Shown: piece by piece, positions 31,940 through 39,861 of the stretch
How positions within the stretch are numbered: the stretch's first letter is position 1
Layout of the letters: the number at the start of each line of letters is the position of its first letter
DNA from: Nesterenkonia sp. E16_10
GTDB taxonomy: Bacteria; Actinomycetota; Actinomycetes; Actinomycetales; Micrococcaceae
Assembly: GCF_017347085.1 (NCBI RefSeq)
Contig: NZ_JADPSA010000048.1
Coordinates: 1-64,000 of the forward strand
Length of the DNA stretch: 64,000 nt
Direction of reading: 5' to 3'
Made by a program: the position numbers and the translations under genes
The notes under the pieces: model-generated
The model's input: only the letters and a program-made list of their open reading frames with translations
What the model was told of the DNA's origin: nothing
Databases searched by the model: none

Positions 31940-33145
31940 TCAAACCCTTTCCAGCAGCAGCGCGGAGCCTTGGCCGACGCCCACGCACATGGTGGCCAGT
32001 CCGCGGGACACGCCTTCGTCCTCCATTCGGCGGGCCAGGGTCAGCACGATCCGGCAGCCGGAGGAGCCCAGCGGGTGGCCCAGGGCGATCGCTCCGCCGT
32101 CGGCGTTGACGATCTCAGGGTCCAGACCGAGCCGGCGCATGCTGGCCAGGGACTGGGTGGCGAAGGCCTCGTTGAGCTCCACCGCGCCGAGGTCCTCGAT
32201 GCTCCAGCCGGCGCGTGCCAGCGCCTTGTTCGTGGCGGGCACCGGGCCCATGCCCATGATCTCCGGGGCCAGACCGGCGCTGGCCCCGCCGGCGATGCGG
32301 GCCCGCGGGGTGAGCCCATACTTCTCCACCGCCGCCTCGGAGGCGACGATCACCGCGGAGGCGCCGTCGTTGAGCGAGGAGGCATTGCCCGCGGTGACCA
32401 CCGAGCCTCCGGCGACGACGGGGCGCAGCCCGGCCAGGGACTCGGCGGTGACGCCGCGGCGCGGGCCCTCGTCGGTGTCCACCACGGTGATCGCACCCTT
32501 GCGACCGTGGACCTGGACCGGGGTGATCTCCCGGGCCAGGCGGCCGGCGTCGATGGCGGCGAGAGCGCGGCGCTGAGACTCGGCGGCGAAGGCGTCGGCG
32601 TCCTCCCGGGTGACGTTCTCGACCCGGGCCACCTCCTCGGCGGTCTCGGGCATGGAGAAGGTGCGCTTCTCGATGGCTTGGAACTCAGGATTCGTGAACC
32701 GCCAGCCGATGGAGGTGTCGACCACCTCCCCCGGCTTGCCGAAGGCGGTGGTGGGCTTGGCCATCACCCAGGGGGCGCGCGACATGGACTCGACTCCCCC
32801 GGCGACCACGATGTCCGCGGCGCCGGCGGCGATCATGTGCTGGGCCTGGGAGATCGCGCTCATCCCTGAGGCGCACAGCCGGTTCACCGTGATGCCTGGG
32901 ACGGTGTCCGGGAAGCCGGCCAGCAGCCAGGCCATCCGGGCGACGTTGCGGTTCTCCTCCCCTGCGCCGTTGGCGTTGCCGAGGATCACCTCGTCGACCT
33001 GAGCCGGGTCGATGCCGGATTCCTCGATCACCTGGCGCACCACCAGGGCGGCGAGGTCATCGGGTCGGACCGAGGACAGGGCGCCGCCGTAGCGGCCGAC
33101 GGGAGTGCGGGTGCCGGAGACGAGATATACAGGGCTGGTCGCCAC
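31940..33145 (-). CDS. Acetyl-CoA acyltransferase (thiolase; PaaJ-like)
   Basis: A 401-residue thiolase that cleaves 3-oxoacyl-CoA with CoA. The nucleophilic cysteine is in VNRLCASGMSAIS (about residue 90), GGVESMSRAPWVM is the second family motif, and the acid-base pair lies in NADGGAIALGHPLGSSGCR and MCVGVGQGSALL. It leads the three-gene beta-oxidation-like operon. The GTG start follows an AAAGG. A palindrome with a PaaR-like half-site is 24 bases upstream, so a role at the end of phenylacetate catabolism (PaaJ) is likely but not proven. Confidence 0.9.
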   Translation of the reverse strand: MATSPVYLVSGTRTPVGRYGGALSSVRPDDLAALVVRQVIEESGIDPAQVDEVILGNANGAGEENRNVARMAWLLAGFPDTVPGITVNRLCASGMSAISQAQHMIAAGAADIVVAGGVESMSRAPWVMAKPTTAFGKPGEVVDTSIGWRFTNPEFQAIEKRTFSMPETAEEVARVENVTREDADAFAAESQRRALAAIDAGRLAREITPVQVHGRKGAITVVDTDEGPRRGVTAESLAGLRPVVAGGSVVTAGNASSLNDGASAVIVASEAAVEKYGLTPRARIAGGASAGLAPEIMGMGPVPATNKALARAGWSIEDLGAVELNEAFATQSLASMRRLGLDPEIVNADGGAIALGHPLGSSGCRIVLTLARRMEDEGVSRGLATMCVGVGQGSALLLERV

Positions 33146-33168
33146 GTCGTGCGCCTTTCACAGGAATA

Positions 33169-33190
33169 ACTGACCGATCGTTCACCTGTA
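33169..33190. promoter_or_regulatory. TetR-type operator candidate upstream of the thiolase operon
   Basis: ACTGACCGATCGTTCACC contains the same ACTGACCG half-site as the paaZ operator. The other half does not keep that spacing; instead TGACCGATCGTTCA is a 14-bp palindrome with one mismatched pair. It could bind PaaR weakly or a different TetR regulator. Confidence 0.5.
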
Positions 33191-33267
33191 CTCTTCCATG
33201 TGTGCACTGTGCGGTCAATCACAGCGAGGTCCCCCGATCGGACCGTGGCCTGGTCCACACTGGGCCC

Positions 33268-33906
33268 ATGAGCGAAATGATTGCAGGCATCACCATTCCC
33301 GACTCCCCGATGGCGCGCGAGGCGACCGAGCTGGTCCGCGAGGTGGCCGCCCCGCTGATCTTCCACCACTCCCGCAGGGTCTTCCTCTTCGGCGCGCTGC
33401 GCGGCGCGGAGCTGGGCCTCGCGGCGGACCTGGAGCTGCTCTACGTCGGCGCGATGTTCCACGATCTCGGGCTCACCGAGACCTACCGGCGCACCGACCA
33501 GCGCTTCGAGATCGACGCCGCCGATGAGGCCCGCCGGTTCCTGCTGGCCCACGGGATTCCCGCCGCGGAGGCGGCGAAGGTGTGGAACGGCATCGCGCTG
33601 CACACCACCCCGGAGATCCCGCTGCACATGGACCCGGAGGTCGCGCTGGTGACCCGCGGGGTGGAGCTCGACGTGTTGGGCCTGGACTATGACGCGATCA
33701 CCGAGGCGCAGCGGGCCGCCGTCCTCGCGGCTCACCCGCGGCCGGACTTCAAGAACCAGATCCTCGCGGCGTTCACCGAGGGACTCAAGGACCGCCCGGA
33801 GACCACCTTCGGCAATGTCAAGGCCGATGTGCTCGCGCACTTCCTGCCCGGCTTCGAGCGCGGAGACTTCGTCGAGGTCATCCGCAGCTCACCCTGGCCC
33901 GAGTAG
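33268..33906 (+). CDS. HD-domain phosphohydrolase-like protein
   Basis: A 212-residue protein of the HD superfamily. LIFHHSRRVFLFGAL supplies the first metal histidine, MFHDLGLTETYRRTD the HD pair, and later histidines occur at IALHTTPEIPLHMDP. Similar proteins are annotated as cyanamide-hydratase-like or uncharacterised HD enzymes; the substrate is unknown. The ATG at 33268 begins the family alignment; no Shine-Dalgarno sequence precedes it, so translation may be leaderless. It is divergent from the thiolase operon and convergent with the ABC system to the right. Confidence 0.75.
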   Translation: MSEMIAGITIPDSPMAREATELVREVAAPLIFHHSRRVFLFGALRGAELGLAADLELLYVGAMFHDLGLTETYRRTDQRFEIDAADEARRFLLAHGIPAAEAAKVWNGIALHTTPEIPLHMDPEVALVTRGVELDVLGLDYDAITEAQRAAVLAAHPRPDFKNQILAAFTEGLKDRPETTFGNVKADVLAHFLPGFERGDFVEVIRSSPWPE

Positions 33907-33953
33907 CCGGCGACTTCGGGCCAGGGCGCGATGCGACGGGCCTGCGTGGACAG

Positions 33954-33995
33954 GATTGCTGCGGCGGGACTACTGCGGCGGAATTACTGCAGCAG
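33954..33995. repeat. Three tandem 14-bp imperfect repeats at a gene 3' end
   Basis: The unit GACTACTGCGGCGG recurs with small changes. The last unit contains the stop codon of the ABC ATPase gene, so the repeats appear to extend outward from that gene end. Confidence 0.65.
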
Positions 33996-34775
33996 CGTCT
34001 TGTCGTCCACCACGGCACCCTTGAGCTTGCCGAACTCGGCGAGCAGGTCCTGCGGGGTCATCTTCGCCTTCTGCTCGGCGCCGACGTCGAGGATGATCCG
34101 GCCCTCGTGCATCATGATCAGCCGGTTGCCGACCTCAAGCGCCTGGACCATGTTGTGCGTGACCATCAGCGTGGTCAGTCCCTTGTCCTCGACCACGCTG
34201 CGGGTCAGCCGGGTCACCAGCTCGGCTCGCTGCGGGTCCAGGGCCGCGGTGTGCTCGTCGAGCAGCAGCACCCGAGGGTCCGAGTAGGTGGCCATGAGCA
34301 GGCTCAGCGCCTGGCGCTGACCCCCCGAGAGCAGCCCGACCTTGGTCTTCAGCCGCCCCTCCAGGCCCAGCTCCAGCTGTTTCAGCGCCTCGGCAAAGCG
34401 CTCCCGCTTGGCCTTGGTGACCCCGCGGGAGAGCCCGCGCGGACGACCCCGACGGTCGGCCAGGGAGAGGTTCTCCTCGATGCTGAGGTTCGGCGCGGTG
34501 CCGGCCATCGGGTCCTGGAAGACCCGGCCGACCTTGGCCGCCCGCTGGTGCTCCTTGAGCCTGCTGACGTCGGTGCCGTCGAGGGAGACCACGCCGGTGT
34601 CCTGGTGGATCCGGCCGGCCACGGTGTTGAGCAGCGTGGATTTGCCCGCGCCGTTGGAGCCGATGACGGTGACGAAGTCCCCCTCCTTCAGCTCCAGATT
34701 CACCTCCACCAAAGCGCGGCGCTCGTTGACGGTGTGCGGGAAGAACGTCTTGGAGACTGAGTCGATGTTCAACAT
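33984..34775 (-). CDS. ABC transporter ATP-binding protein (TrpZ-like)
   Basis: About 263 residues. Walker A is GSNGAGKSTLLN, the signature is LLSGGQRQALSLLMATYSDP and Walker B is VLLLDEHTAALDP, with a histidine switch at MVTHNMVQAL. The DEHTAALDP form and the CTDG-like companion proteins are typical of the ABC_sub_bind importers (TrpXYZ group). The ATG at 34775 is 1 base after the permease stop and has AGGGAG upstream; the longer frame to 34817 would overlap the permease. It energises import of an unknown substrate, possibly an aromatic amino acid. Confidence 0.85.
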   Translation of the reverse strand: MLNIDSVSKTFFPHTVNERRALVEVNLELKEGDFVTVIGSNGAGKSTLLNTVAGRIHQDTGVVSLDGTDVSRLKEHQRAAKVGRVFQDPMAGTAPNLSIEENLSLADRRGRPRGLSRGVTKAKRERFAEALKQLELGLEGRLKTKVGLLSGGQRQALSLLMATYSDPRVLLLDEHTAALDPQRAELVTRLTRSVVEDKGLTTLMVTHNMVQALEVGNRLIMMHEGRIILDVGAEQKAKMTPQDLLAEFGKLKGAVVDDKTLLQ

Positions 34776-34776
34776 G

Positions 34777-35727
34777 TCAGGCTCCCTTCTCGGAGGAGGT
34801 CTTGGACAGATGGGCATCCGAGGTGGTCAGCGGTGCAGCGGCTTCAGCCAGCGGGGAGCTGCTCCTGCGGCGCAGACTGAGCTTCGAGAAGCCCTTCCAC
34901 TGCGGCAGCAGCAGCGCCGCGACCACCAGCACGGCAGACATCAGCTTCATGTCGTTCGGGTTGAGCCCCACGTTGAGCGCCAGCTGGATCGCCAGGCGGT
35001 AGACCACCGCTCCCAGGATCACCGCGAGGGTCGCTTGGATGACGGTGCGGCTGCCGAAGATGGCCTGGCCCACGATCACCGAGGCCAGCCCCACCAGGAT
35101 CAGGCCGATGCCCATGCCGATGTCGGCGAAGCCCTGGTGCTGGGCGACGACGGCGCCGGCGATGCCGACCAGTCCGTTGGAGAGCATCAGCCCGATGATC
35201 TTCTGCCGATCGGTGCTGACCGCGAAGGAGCTGATCATCTGTTCGTTGTCGCCGGTGGCACGCAGCGCCAGCCCGTTGTCGGTCTGCAGGTACCAGTCCA
35301 TGATCAGCTTGAAGATCAGCGCGACCGCGGCCAGCACGGCCACCGAGGTCCAGCCCACGCCGGTGAAGCCGCGCATCATGGAGATCACGGTGTCCTGGCC
35401 CAGCAGGGGCACGTTCGCCCCGTCCATGATCCGCAGGTTGATCGAGTAGAGCCCGATCATGGTCAGGATGCCGGCCAGCAGCCCGTTGATGTTGCCCTTG
35501 GTGTGCAGCAGGCCGGTGATCATCCCGGCGAGGCTGCCGACCACGAAGGCGGCGGCGGTGGCCAGGAAGGGGTCCACCTCGTTGGTGATCAGGATCGCCG
35601 CCGTCGCGGCACCGGAGGTGAAGGACCCGTCCACGGTCAGGTCGGGGAAGTTCAGGATCCTGAAGGTCAGGTACACGCCCAGGGCCATGATCGCGTAGAT
35701 CAGCCCGAGCTCGAATGCTGTGATCAT
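34777..35727 (-). CDS. ABC transporter permease (TrpY/LivH-like)
   Basis: A 316-residue membrane protein with about nine segments, starting MITAFELGLIYAIMALGVYL then TFRILNFPDLTVDGSFTSGA. That FPDLTVDGSF motif is a mark of the permease that partners with ABC_sub_bind-type binding proteins. VVAQHQGFADIGMGIGLILV is the second conserved stretch. A polar C-terminal tail of about 30 residues follows. The operon runs binding protein, permease, ATPase on the minus strand. Confidence 0.87.
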   Translation of the reverse strand: MITAFELGLIYAIMALGVYLTFRILNFPDLTVDGSFTSGAATAAILITNEVDPFLATAAAFVVGSLAGMITGLLHTKGNINGLLAGILTMIGLYSINLRIMDGANVPLLGQDTVISMMRGFTGVGWTSVAVLAAVALIFKLIMDWYLQTDNGLALRATGDNEQMISSFAVSTDRQKIIGLMLSNGLVGIAGAVVAQHQGFADIGMGIGLILVGLASVIVGQAIFGSRTVIQATLAVILGAVVYRLAIQLALNVGLNPNDMKLMSAVLVVAALLLPQWKGFSKLSLRRRSSSPLAEAAAPLTTSDAHLSKTSSEKGA

Positions 35728-35926
35728 GTGTCCTCATTTGTCGTCGCGACCGGATCATCGGTCGTCGGCGGGTCCACGTCCACTCAGGCGGCGGGCGCCG
35801 GTGCAGCCTGGTGCGGCTGTCCCGGCGCCCGGCCTGGTGGTCATCTGGCGGTGATAGCCGCATGAAGCGGCCGTGGTGGCCGCCTGGTGCGGCCCTCAGT
35901 GATCGAGCGGAGTCACCCGGTGCGGG

Positions 35927-37012
35927 TCACTCCTCCTCTTCGGCGTCCTCTTCAGCGTCCTCGTCACCCTCAGCCTCATCGGCCTCAGCGGGGTCCTCGG
36001 CCTCGACGTCCTCGCCGACGACGGTGTCAGCCCTGTCGAGCAGCTCCTGGTCGAGCTCGACGCCCATGGCCTCAGCGGCCTCGGGGTTGACGATCAGCTC
36101 CAGGGTCTCCTGGGTCTCGACCGCCATGGACGCAGGGTCCTCGTCGTCCTGCAGGATGCGCAGCGCCATCTCCCCGGCCTGGCGGCCGAGGTCGCCGTAG
36201 TTGATGCCGTAGGTGGCCACCGATCCGCGGATCACGGAGTCACCCTCGGAGGCGATCACCGGGATCGAGTTCTGCTGGCCGTACTGCAGCACGGACTCCA
36301 GGGCCGAGACGACGGCGTTGTCGGTCGGGACCCAGATCGCGTCGACGTCGAGGGACTCCACGCCCTGCTGGACCTCGGAGGAGTTCGAGATGGTCGCCTC
36401 CTGGATCTCCAGGCCCAGCTCGTCGGCGGCCTCCTGGGCGAGCTCCACCTGCACGGCGGAGTTGGTCTCACCGGAGGAGTAGACGATGCCCACGGTCTCG
36501 GCGTCGGGGGCGATCTCCTGGAGCAGCTCGAACTGCTCCATCACCGGGTTCAGGTCCGAGGCTCCGGTGATGTTGCCGCCGGGCTCCTCCCAGGAGTCCA
36601 CCAGACCGGCTTCCTCGGGGTCGGTGACCGCGGAGAACACGATCGGCTTGTCGGTGACTGCCTGTGCCGCGGCCTGTGCGGTGGGGGTGGCGATGGCATG
36701 GACCAGGTCCAGGTCCGAGGTCGCGAAGGTGCCAGCGATGTTGCTGGCCGTGGCCTGCTCGCCCTGGGCGTTCTGCTCGTCCCACTCCACCTCGACCCCG
36801 GCGTCCTCGAAGGCTGCCTTGAACCCGTCGCGGGCCTCGTCCAGTGACGGGTGGGAGACGATCTGGGTGATGCCGATCGAGTAGCTGCCGCCTTCTTCGC
36901 CGGCCTCGCCCTCGGTGTCTTCACCCTCGGTGTCGCCGCCGCAGGCGGTGAGCATCAGGGCAGTGGCGGCGAGAGCCGCCGAGAGCCTCATGGTTGTGCT
37001 GCGTGATCGCAT
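35927..37012 (-). CDS. ABC transporter substrate-binding lipoprotein (TrpX-like)
   Basis: A 361-residue lipoprotein of the ABC_sub_bind family. The signal peptide ends in a lipobox (ALMLTACGG, cysteine near residue 24). Two lobes carry IGITQIVSHPSLDEARDGFK, PIVFSAVTDPEEAGLVDSW and VGIVYSSGETNSAVQVE, typical of tryptophan/tyrosine-type binding proteins. It ends in an unusual acidic tail of about 35 residues made of Glu, Asp and Ala. GAGGAG precedes the ATG by 5 bases. About 200 bases separate it from the permease gene, which nevertheless lies in the same direction. Confidence 0.87.
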   Translation of the reverse strand: MRSRSTTMRLSAALAATALMLTACGGDTEGEDTEGEAGEEGGSYSIGITQIVSHPSLDEARDGFKAAFEDAGVEVEWDEQNAQGEQATASNIAGTFATSDLDLVHAIATPTAQAAAQAVTDKPIVFSAVTDPEEAGLVDSWEEPGGNITGASDLNPVMEQFELLQEIAPDAETVGIVYSSGETNSAVQVELAQEAADELGLEIQEATISNSSEVQQGVESLDVDAIWVPTDNAVVSALESVLQYGQQNSIPVIASEGDSVIRGSVATYGINYGDLGRQAGEMALRILQDDEDPASMAVETQETLELIVNPEAAEAMGVELDQELLDRADTVVGEDVEAEDPAEADEAEGDEDAEEDAEEEE

Positions 37013-37067
37013 AGCTGCTCCTCATCTTGGTGCGTCACCCACCGGTGGGGTTCACCGGTGTGGTGCT

Positions 37068-37130
37068 GTGCGTGATTCTTCTGGTGCGGGTGGTGCTTCT
37101 GGTGCGTGATTCTTCTGGTGCGGGTGGTGC
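37068..37130. repeat. Two direct repeats of 29 bp (34-bp period)
   Basis: Identical 29-bp copies (37068-37096 and 37102-37130) begin GTGCGTGATTCTTCTGG and are separated by 5 bases. They lie in the gap upstream of the TrpX-like gene and might affect its promoter. Confidence 0.75.
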
Positions 37131-37213
37131 GATGCCTCGGGCGCTGCAGGGCGTCCCTCGATTCCGCAGCGTGGAACAGAGATTATCCTGCTCCCGGCCC
37201 ACGCGTCTGCAGG

Positions 37214-38578
37214 TCAGCGAGCCCCGGTGGTCACCGAGAGTTCTTCGCGCTCACTGTCGTCGTTGAGATTGATGCCCTGGAGCTTCTTCGGCACCATCGA
37301 GACGGCGATGAAGGAGATGATCGCCAGAATCGCGATGTAGAGCCCGATCAGCCAGGACTGCCCGGTGGTGTTCAGGATTGTCTGGGCGATGGTGGCCGCG
37401 AAGGCGCCGCCGATGATCGAGCCCAGCGCATAGCCGATGGACACCCCGGAGAAGCGGATGTTGACCGGGAACATCTCGGCGTAGAGCGCCGACTGCGGAC
37501 CATAGGAGGGCCCGAGCCCGATGGTGAGGATGAAGATCGCCAGTGCGAACAGCGGCAGCGAGGCGGTGTCGAGCAGGAACCACATCGGGATCGCCCAGAC
37601 GATGATGATGCCGTAGCCGATCTGGAACGTCTTGACCCGTCCGATGCGGTCTGAGATGTACCCGCCGAAGAGCGTGAAGATGAACCAGCCCACGCCGCCG
37701 ATCAGCGAGGCGATCAAGGTGTCGTTGCGGTCCATGCCCAGCGTGTTCACGCCATAGGCGGCGAAGAAGGCGATCACCAGATAGCCCGCGGCGTTGTTCG
37801 CCGCGAAGATCAGCGCAGCGAGGAAGGTGTACTTCTTGTGCGTGGTCACCAGCTCCTTGAGCGGTGCCGAGGATTCCTTCTTGCGGGCCTTCATCTCGAC
37901 GAAGACCGGGGACTCGTCGACCTTAAGTCGGATCAGGAAGCCCACGATGATCAGCACGAAGGAGAAGAGGAACGGGACCCGCCAGCCCCATTCGAGGAAC
38001 TGTTCCTCGGTGGTCATGGCATTGAGCGCGAACATGAAGCCGGTGGCGAGCAGCATGCCCAGCGGGACGCCGATCTGCGGGTAGGCGCCGAAGAGGCCGC
38101 GCTTGTGCCGGGGAGCGTGTTCGACGGCGAGCAGTGCCGCGCCGCCCCATTCACCGCCGGCCGAGAGGCCCTGCAGCACGCGCAGCACGATGAGCAGGAC
38201 CGGGGCCATGACGCCCCAGCTCGCGTAGGTGGGCAGCAGGCCGATCAGCACGGTGGCTCCACCCATGCCCATCAGCGTGATCACCAGGACCACCTTGCGG
38301 CCGTAGCGATCGCCGACCATGCCGGCCAGGATCGCGCCGAGCGGGCGGAAGAGGAAGGAGATGCCGACCGAGGCCCAGGCCACGATCTGCGCCAGGGCGG
38401 CGTTGTCCTCGCCCAGCGGCTCGAAGTACAGCACCGCCAGCACGAAGCCGGCCGCCTGCGCGTAGATGAAGAAGTCGTACCACTCGATGGTGGTGCCGAC
38501 GAGGGTTCCCGCAAGGACCTTTTTCTCTTCGCGGGTCAGGTCGTGCCCCTCGCTGCTGAGATAGGTGGTCTGGCTCAT
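37214..38578 (-). CDS. MFS transporter of the metabolite:H+ symporter (MHS) group
   Basis: A 454-residue, 12-segment transporter. It opens with LAGTLVGTTIEWYDFFIYAQ, the WYDFF motif of MHS proteins such as ShiA and ProP; GDRYGRKVVL is the loop 2-3 motif, and a charged central loop (EMKARKKESSAPLKELVTTH) follows. GGGAG precedes the ATG at 38578 by 5 bases, preferred over an ATG four codons upstream. An excellent PaaR-like palindrome lies about 100 bases upstream, so I infer phenylacetate or a related aromatic acid as substrate. Confidence 0.85.
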   Translation of the reverse strand: MSQTTYLSSEGHDLTREEKKVLAGTLVGTTIEWYDFFIYAQAAGFVLAVLYFEPLGEDNAALAQIVAWASVGISFLFRPLGAILAGMVGDRYGRKVVLVITLMGMGGATVLIGLLPTYASWGVMAPVLLIVLRVLQGLSAGGEWGGAALLAVEHAPRHKRGLFGAYPQIGVPLGMLLATGFMFALNAMTTEEQFLEWGWRVPFLFSFVLIIVGFLIRLKVDESPVFVEMKARKKESSAPLKELVTTHKKYTFLAALIFAANNAAGYLVIAFFAAYGVNTLGMDRNDTLIASLIGGVGWFIFTLFGGYISDRIGRVKTFQIGYGIIIVWAIPMWFLLDTASLPLFALAIFILTIGLGPSYGPQSALYAEMFPVNIRFSGVSIGYALGSIIGGAFAATIAQTILNTTGQSWLIGLYIAILAIISFIAVSMVPKKLQGINLNDDSEREELSVTTGAR

Positions 38579-38679
38579 ATCTGCTCCCAAGGCTGGACAC
38601 GTCGAGGTGACGTGCGAGTGATTCGTGCCGCCTGTCCTGTGACCCAGGTCACGGGCATGGGAGTCAATGTATCAGAATT

Positions 38680-38701
38680 AATGACCGAACGGTTGGTCAG
38701 T
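38680..38701. promoter_or_regulatory. PaaR-like operator upstream of the MHS transporter
   Basis: TGACCGAACGGTTGGTCA (38682-38699) is a palindrome with one mismatched pair. Over 22 positions it fits the PaaR arms (ACTNACCG and CGGTNAGT around NNCGNN) at all but two fixed places. The ACCGAACGGT core is shared with the site upstream of paaZ. Confidence 0.65.
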
Positions 38702-38798
38702 CAGGTGATCAGTGAGAACGCTGTCCGTTACAGTGAATCCAGCTCCGCTTCACGGCGATCTGCACCCAGTCCCTCCCGAGAGAACGACCCTCAGGCCC

Positions 38799-39839
38799 AT
38801 GCCCCAGCCCCGCCCCGACTCCCCGCCCCGCATGCGATGGATGGATCTGCTGCGCGGCGTCGCGGTGCTGCTGGTCGTGGTGCTCCACGGCTCCGACATC
38901 CCGCGGGCCAACGGGATCGCGGTGGATCAGTGGATCCGACTCAACCTCTATCTCGAGCCGTTCCGGATGCCGCTGCTGATGTTCCTCTCCGGGACGCTGC
39001 TGCCGCGCTCGCTCGCGAAATCGACCGTCATCTACCTCTGGGGGAAGTTCGCCAGCATCGTCTGGCCGCTGATGGTCTGGCTCGTCGGATTCGGCGTGCT
39101 GATCTATCACGGCGGGCCCGGTGAACTGCGGTACTGGCTGGGCGGGGACTACCTCTGGTTCCTGATGGCGCTGACCCTCTGCTATCTCGCCGGAATGCTG
39201 CTCAAGCCGCTGCTGCCCCGGCCACGGCTGCTGAGCGCGCTCGGCGTCGTCGTGTTCCTGGTCATGGTGATCACCCGGCACTTCACCCAGATCGACGATG
39301 CGCTAGTCACCCGGACCCTCTACTACGGGGCCTTCTTCTTCCTCGGCGCAGCCTGCGTGTGGATCCTGCAGCGCTGGGCCAGGGCCCCCTGGCCGCTGAT
39401 CGCGGCACTGGCAGTGCTGATGGCGCTGCTGGCGGACCACGGGCTGGAGAGCCGTGAGTTCCGCGCGGGCAGCCTGTACGCCGTGCCCACCGCGGTGATC
39501 GGCATCGCGGTGATCCTCTGGGTGGCTCCCCGGATACCCGCAGGCCGGTTCAACAGCTTCCTGCAGTGGGTCGGGCGCAGCTCGATCGTGGTCTATGTCT
39601 GCCACTTCCCAATCATCATCCTGATCCACCGTGGACTCAGCGAGATCGGCGTGGACCCGGTGCTCCACGTCGCGGCCTGCACCGTGGGCGGTCTGCTGCT
39701 GAGCGTGTTCGTGGTCTGGCTGCGTCCCTGGACCAGGTGGCTCTACGTCGTCCCGGGCAATCGCCGCGTGGCCGCCCGGCTCGCCGCCCGTGACCGGTCC
39801 GACACAGACCAGGGCACCGACCGCATGCGCATGTCCTAG
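38799..39839 (+). CDS. Acyltransferase family 3 membrane protein
   Basis: A 346-residue polytopic protein of the acyltransferase 3 family, which O-acylates surface carbohydrates. MRWMDLLRGVAVLLVVVLHG has the conserved R-x10-H pair in the first membrane segment, and FRMPLLMFLSGTLLPRSLAK is the second motif (MP-x-FMFLSG-like). About ten membrane segments are present. The ATG at 38799 is a guess; an ATG at 38832 begins the family alignment and a GTG at 38712 is also open. It is divergent from the MHS transporter and 22 bases upstream of dnaX. Confidence 0.82.
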   Translation: MPQPRPDSPPRMRWMDLLRGVAVLLVVVLHGSDIPRANGIAVDQWIRLNLYLEPFRMPLLMFLSGTLLPRSLAKSTVIYLWGKFASIVWPLMVWLVGFGVLIYHGGPGELRYWLGGDYLWFLMALTLCYLAGMLLKPLLPRPRLLSALGVVVFLVMVITRHFTQIDDALVTRTLYYGAFFFLGAACVWILQRWARAPWPLIAALAVLMALLADHGLESREFRAGSLYAVPTAVIGIAVILWVAPRIPAGRFNSFLQWVGRSSIVVYVCHFPIIILIHRGLSEIGVDPVLHVAACTVGGLLLSVFVVWLRPWTRWLYVVPGNRRVAARLAARDRSDTDQGTDRMRMS

Positions 39840-39861
39840 CAAGCAGATAAGGTTTCAGACT

